Shown here piece by piece: positions 6,400 through 7,424 of a stretch of DNA of 7,424 bases (within the stretch, counting starts at the first letter, position 1; each line of letters starts with the position of its first letter). The DNA lies in contig CBFHYJ010000070.1 of assembly GCA_965659945.1 (NCBI GenBank), positions 1 to 7,424 of the forward strand. The letters run 5' to 3'. The notes under the pieces were generated by a model, which had not been told where the DNA came from, did not search any database, and saw only the letters and a list, made by a program, of their open reading frames with translations. This DNA is from VMDJ01 sp965659945 (GTDB taxonomy: Bacteria > Pseudomonadota > Gammaproteobacteria > Chromatiales > Chromatiaceae). Made by a program: the position numbers and the translations under genes.

Positions 6400-6789
6400 A
6401 TGAAACGACTACATTTTTTAATGTCATTGCTATTGCTTTCTGCCTTATCACAAGCAAGTCATTCTGCTGATACCAGGTGGTATACATGGGATGATGTGGT
6501 TAAAGGTGGAAAGGTCTTTGCAAATCAATGTGCAAGTTGTCATGGAGCAAAAGCTGAAGGTAAAGCACCAGCGCCAGCACTAAATGGAACAGCCCATGCT
6601 TGGCATCACTCGTTTTCTCAGCTGAAGCAGACAATAAAAAAGGGAACGCAGCGACTCGGTGGTTCAATGCCACCCTTTGAAGATAAGTTGAATGATCAGG
6701 AAATTAATCAGGCTTTAGCTTGGGTTCAAAGCCATTGGAGCGACGAAGTGTATTCTTTGTGGCTGAAAAATACTGGAGGAAGAAAATGA
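6400..6789 (+). CDS. Small periplasmic c-type cytochrome
   Basis: A 129-residue monoheme cytochrome c. Two consecutive ATGs exist (6397 and 6400); AGGGAG (6388-6393) is 6 nt before 6400 and only 3 nt before 6397, so 6400 is preferred. The signal peptide spans residues 1-23 (ending SHSA). The heme motif CASCH is at residues 44-48 and the distal ligand is probably M90 in GGSMPPF, as in class I cytochromes c. The pattern NQCASCHGAKAEGKAPAPALNG is typical of small copper-cluster and oxidase-linked cytochromes. It acts in the periplasm, where it could exchange electrons with the multicopper oxidase or the respiratory chain; that partnership is inference. It begins 18 bp after the DUF302 stop and its stop overlaps the next start (ATGA, 6786-6789). 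Confidence 0.9.
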   Translation: MKRLHFLMSLLLLSALSQASHSADTRWYTWDDVVKGGKVFANQCASCHGAKAEGKAPAPALNGTAHAWHHSFSQLKQTIKKGTQRLGGSMPPFEDKLNDQEINQALAWVQSHWSDEVYSLWLKNTGGRK

Positions 6790-7058
6790 ATCTGGATATT
6801 CGAGTAGAAAATATTAAATGCGGCGGCTGCGCTAATTCAATTGAGAAAAAAATAAGAGCGATAAGTGGTGTTTCAGATGTTGTGGTTGATATAGAAAATG
6901 GAAAAGTTGTTGTATCTGGAGAATCATTAGATAGAGATAAGGTGGTTAAAGAGTTAACTCACATGGGGTATCCAGAAACTGGGTCAGTGGAAGGTTTAAA
7001 AGCGGCAGCAACAAAAGCAAAGAGTTATGTAAGTTGTGCAATTGGGAAAATGTCATAG
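6786..7058 (+). CDS. HMA-domain heavy-metal chaperone (CopZ-like)
   Basis: A 90-residue cytoplasmic protein with a heavy-metal-associated domain. ATG 6786 overlaps the cytochrome stop and has GGAGGA (6775-6780) 5 nt upstream; longer in-frame readings begin inside the cytochrome gene and lack such a site. The metal motif is IKCGGCANSI (C12 and C15), in place of the usual GMTCxxC, followed by the beta-alpha-beta-beta-alpha-beta pattern: SGVSDVVVDIENGKVVV, then HMGYPE. After about residue 67 comes a short Lys/Ala-rich tail with a third Cys (C84). Such proteins bind Cu(I) through the two Cys and deliver it to P-type ATPases or regulators. No ATPase lies in the window, so the partner must be encoded elsewhere. 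It could also serve Hg or another soft metal, but the copper neighbours favour Cu. Confidence 0.9.
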   Translation: MNLDIRVENIKCGGCANSIEKKIRAISGVSDVVVDIENGKVVVSGESLDRDKVVKELTHMGYPETGSVEGLKAAATKAKSYVSCAIGKMS

Positions 7059-7086
7059 ATGTCTTTCTGAGACGGCTCATTTCTAG

Positions 7087-7218
7087 AGGGGGCTGGGCTG
7101 GTGCTCAAAAAGTACGTTATCCAGAGCCATCAAAGAGCTAATTGATAAAGGATTTCTTGAGCTAAAAATGTTGCCCAAATGGTGTGATATTTGGTTAAAT
7201 TTGCCCGTCCTAATGTGA
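7087..7218 (+). pseudogene. Possible helix-turn-helix coding remnant
   Basis: An open stretch of 43 codons between an in-frame TAG (7084-7086) and TGA (7216-7218), with no usable start at its head. Its translation contains TLSRAIKELIDKGFLELK, which resembles the recognition-helix region of winged-helix or replication-type DNA-binding proteins. The remainder does not look familiar. It may be a decayed gene end or chance. It lies between the last copper gene and the terminator. Confidence 0.2.
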
Positions 7219-7281
7219 GAGTTAAGACACCTTCGACACCAACTTTTCCCCTTATGAATTTGTTGGCTCTGAAGACTCCTG

Positions 7282-7308
7282 CCCGCCATGCTTCGGCGGG
7301 TTTTTTTT
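7282..7308 (+). terminator. Rho-independent terminator of the copper operon
   Basis: Stem CCCGCC (7282-7287) and GGCGGG (7295-7300) closes a 7-nt loop and is followed by eight T (7301-7308). It reads on the plus strand, about 220 bp after the stop of the HMA gene, with no other gene between, so it probably ends the copper transcript. Confidence 0.85.
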
Positions 7309-7424
7309 GGTGTCTCAAATGTATGTTTTGATTAGCGGTTATGAAACACGCAGCTAGTCGACCGTAATTTCATCGCAGCAGCTAACTACAACCAACGACT
7401 TACAACCCCTTTGAAGACTGCTAA

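Larger units (their letters stand above)
7059..7424. other. Non-coding tail after the copper operon
   Basis: About 365 bp without a convincing gene. It contains the doubtful helix-turn-helix remnant (7087-7218) and the terminator (7282-7308). After the terminator, the frame from 7345 to the window end is open (translation begins NTQLVDRNFIAAANYNQRL) but has no start codon and is too short to judge. No second tRNA fragment or insertion-sequence end is visible here. Confidence 0.5.

Noticed and set aside
7345..7424. Open frame at the right edge as a partial gene
   Set aside because: There is no start codon after the preceding stop, no ribosome binding site, and only 26 codons are visible.

Overview
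The window looks like accessory DNA from a gammaproteobacterium of moderate to low GC. The evidence is the near-canonical 3' half of tRNA-Arg(CCG), consensus Shine-Dalgarno sites, a Tat-exported copper oxidase and a lipoprotein outer-membrane efflux factor. I cannot name the genus.

Left part (1-1903): a small, very acidic protein of unknown function (47-520, plus strand) converges on a tyrosine-recombinase integrase (524-1741, minus strand, TTG start). A hairpin inside the integrase 3' end can act as terminator for the acidic gene. Upstream of the integrase are tandem TTGTGTGCA repeats and a 16-bp dyad, the kind of layout expected around a phage or island attachment site.

Junction (1904-1949): the 3' half of tRNA-Arg(CCG), from the anticodon loop through the encoded CCA, lies on the minus strand without a 5' half. 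This is an attachment-site scar. It marks the end of one element, the junction of two tandem elements, or the attP of a circular form.

Right part (about 2100-7058): eight plus-strand genes, closely spaced and partly overlapping, form a copper-handling module. In order they are: a small exported Cys/His/Met protein (CTG start), a small exported protein with a His-rich tail, a TolC/CusC-type outer-membrane lipoprotein, a two-domain Tat-exported multicopper oxidase, a CusF-like periplasmic copper protein, a DUF302 protein with no normal start codon, a small periplasmic cytochrome c, and a cytoplasmic HMA-domain metal chaperone. A rho-independent terminator lies at 7282-7308. The likely joint role is periplasmic copper defence: binding, oxidation of Cu(I) and outer-membrane export. 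The inner-membrane pump (CusA), adaptor (CusB), Cu-ATPase and regulator usually seen with such genes are absent from the window.

The most notable points are the solitary tRNA half beside the integrase, the outer-membrane factor without a pump, the CusF-like protein in which Met replaces the usual Trp, and two intact-looking genes whose start codons are CTG and apparently ATA.
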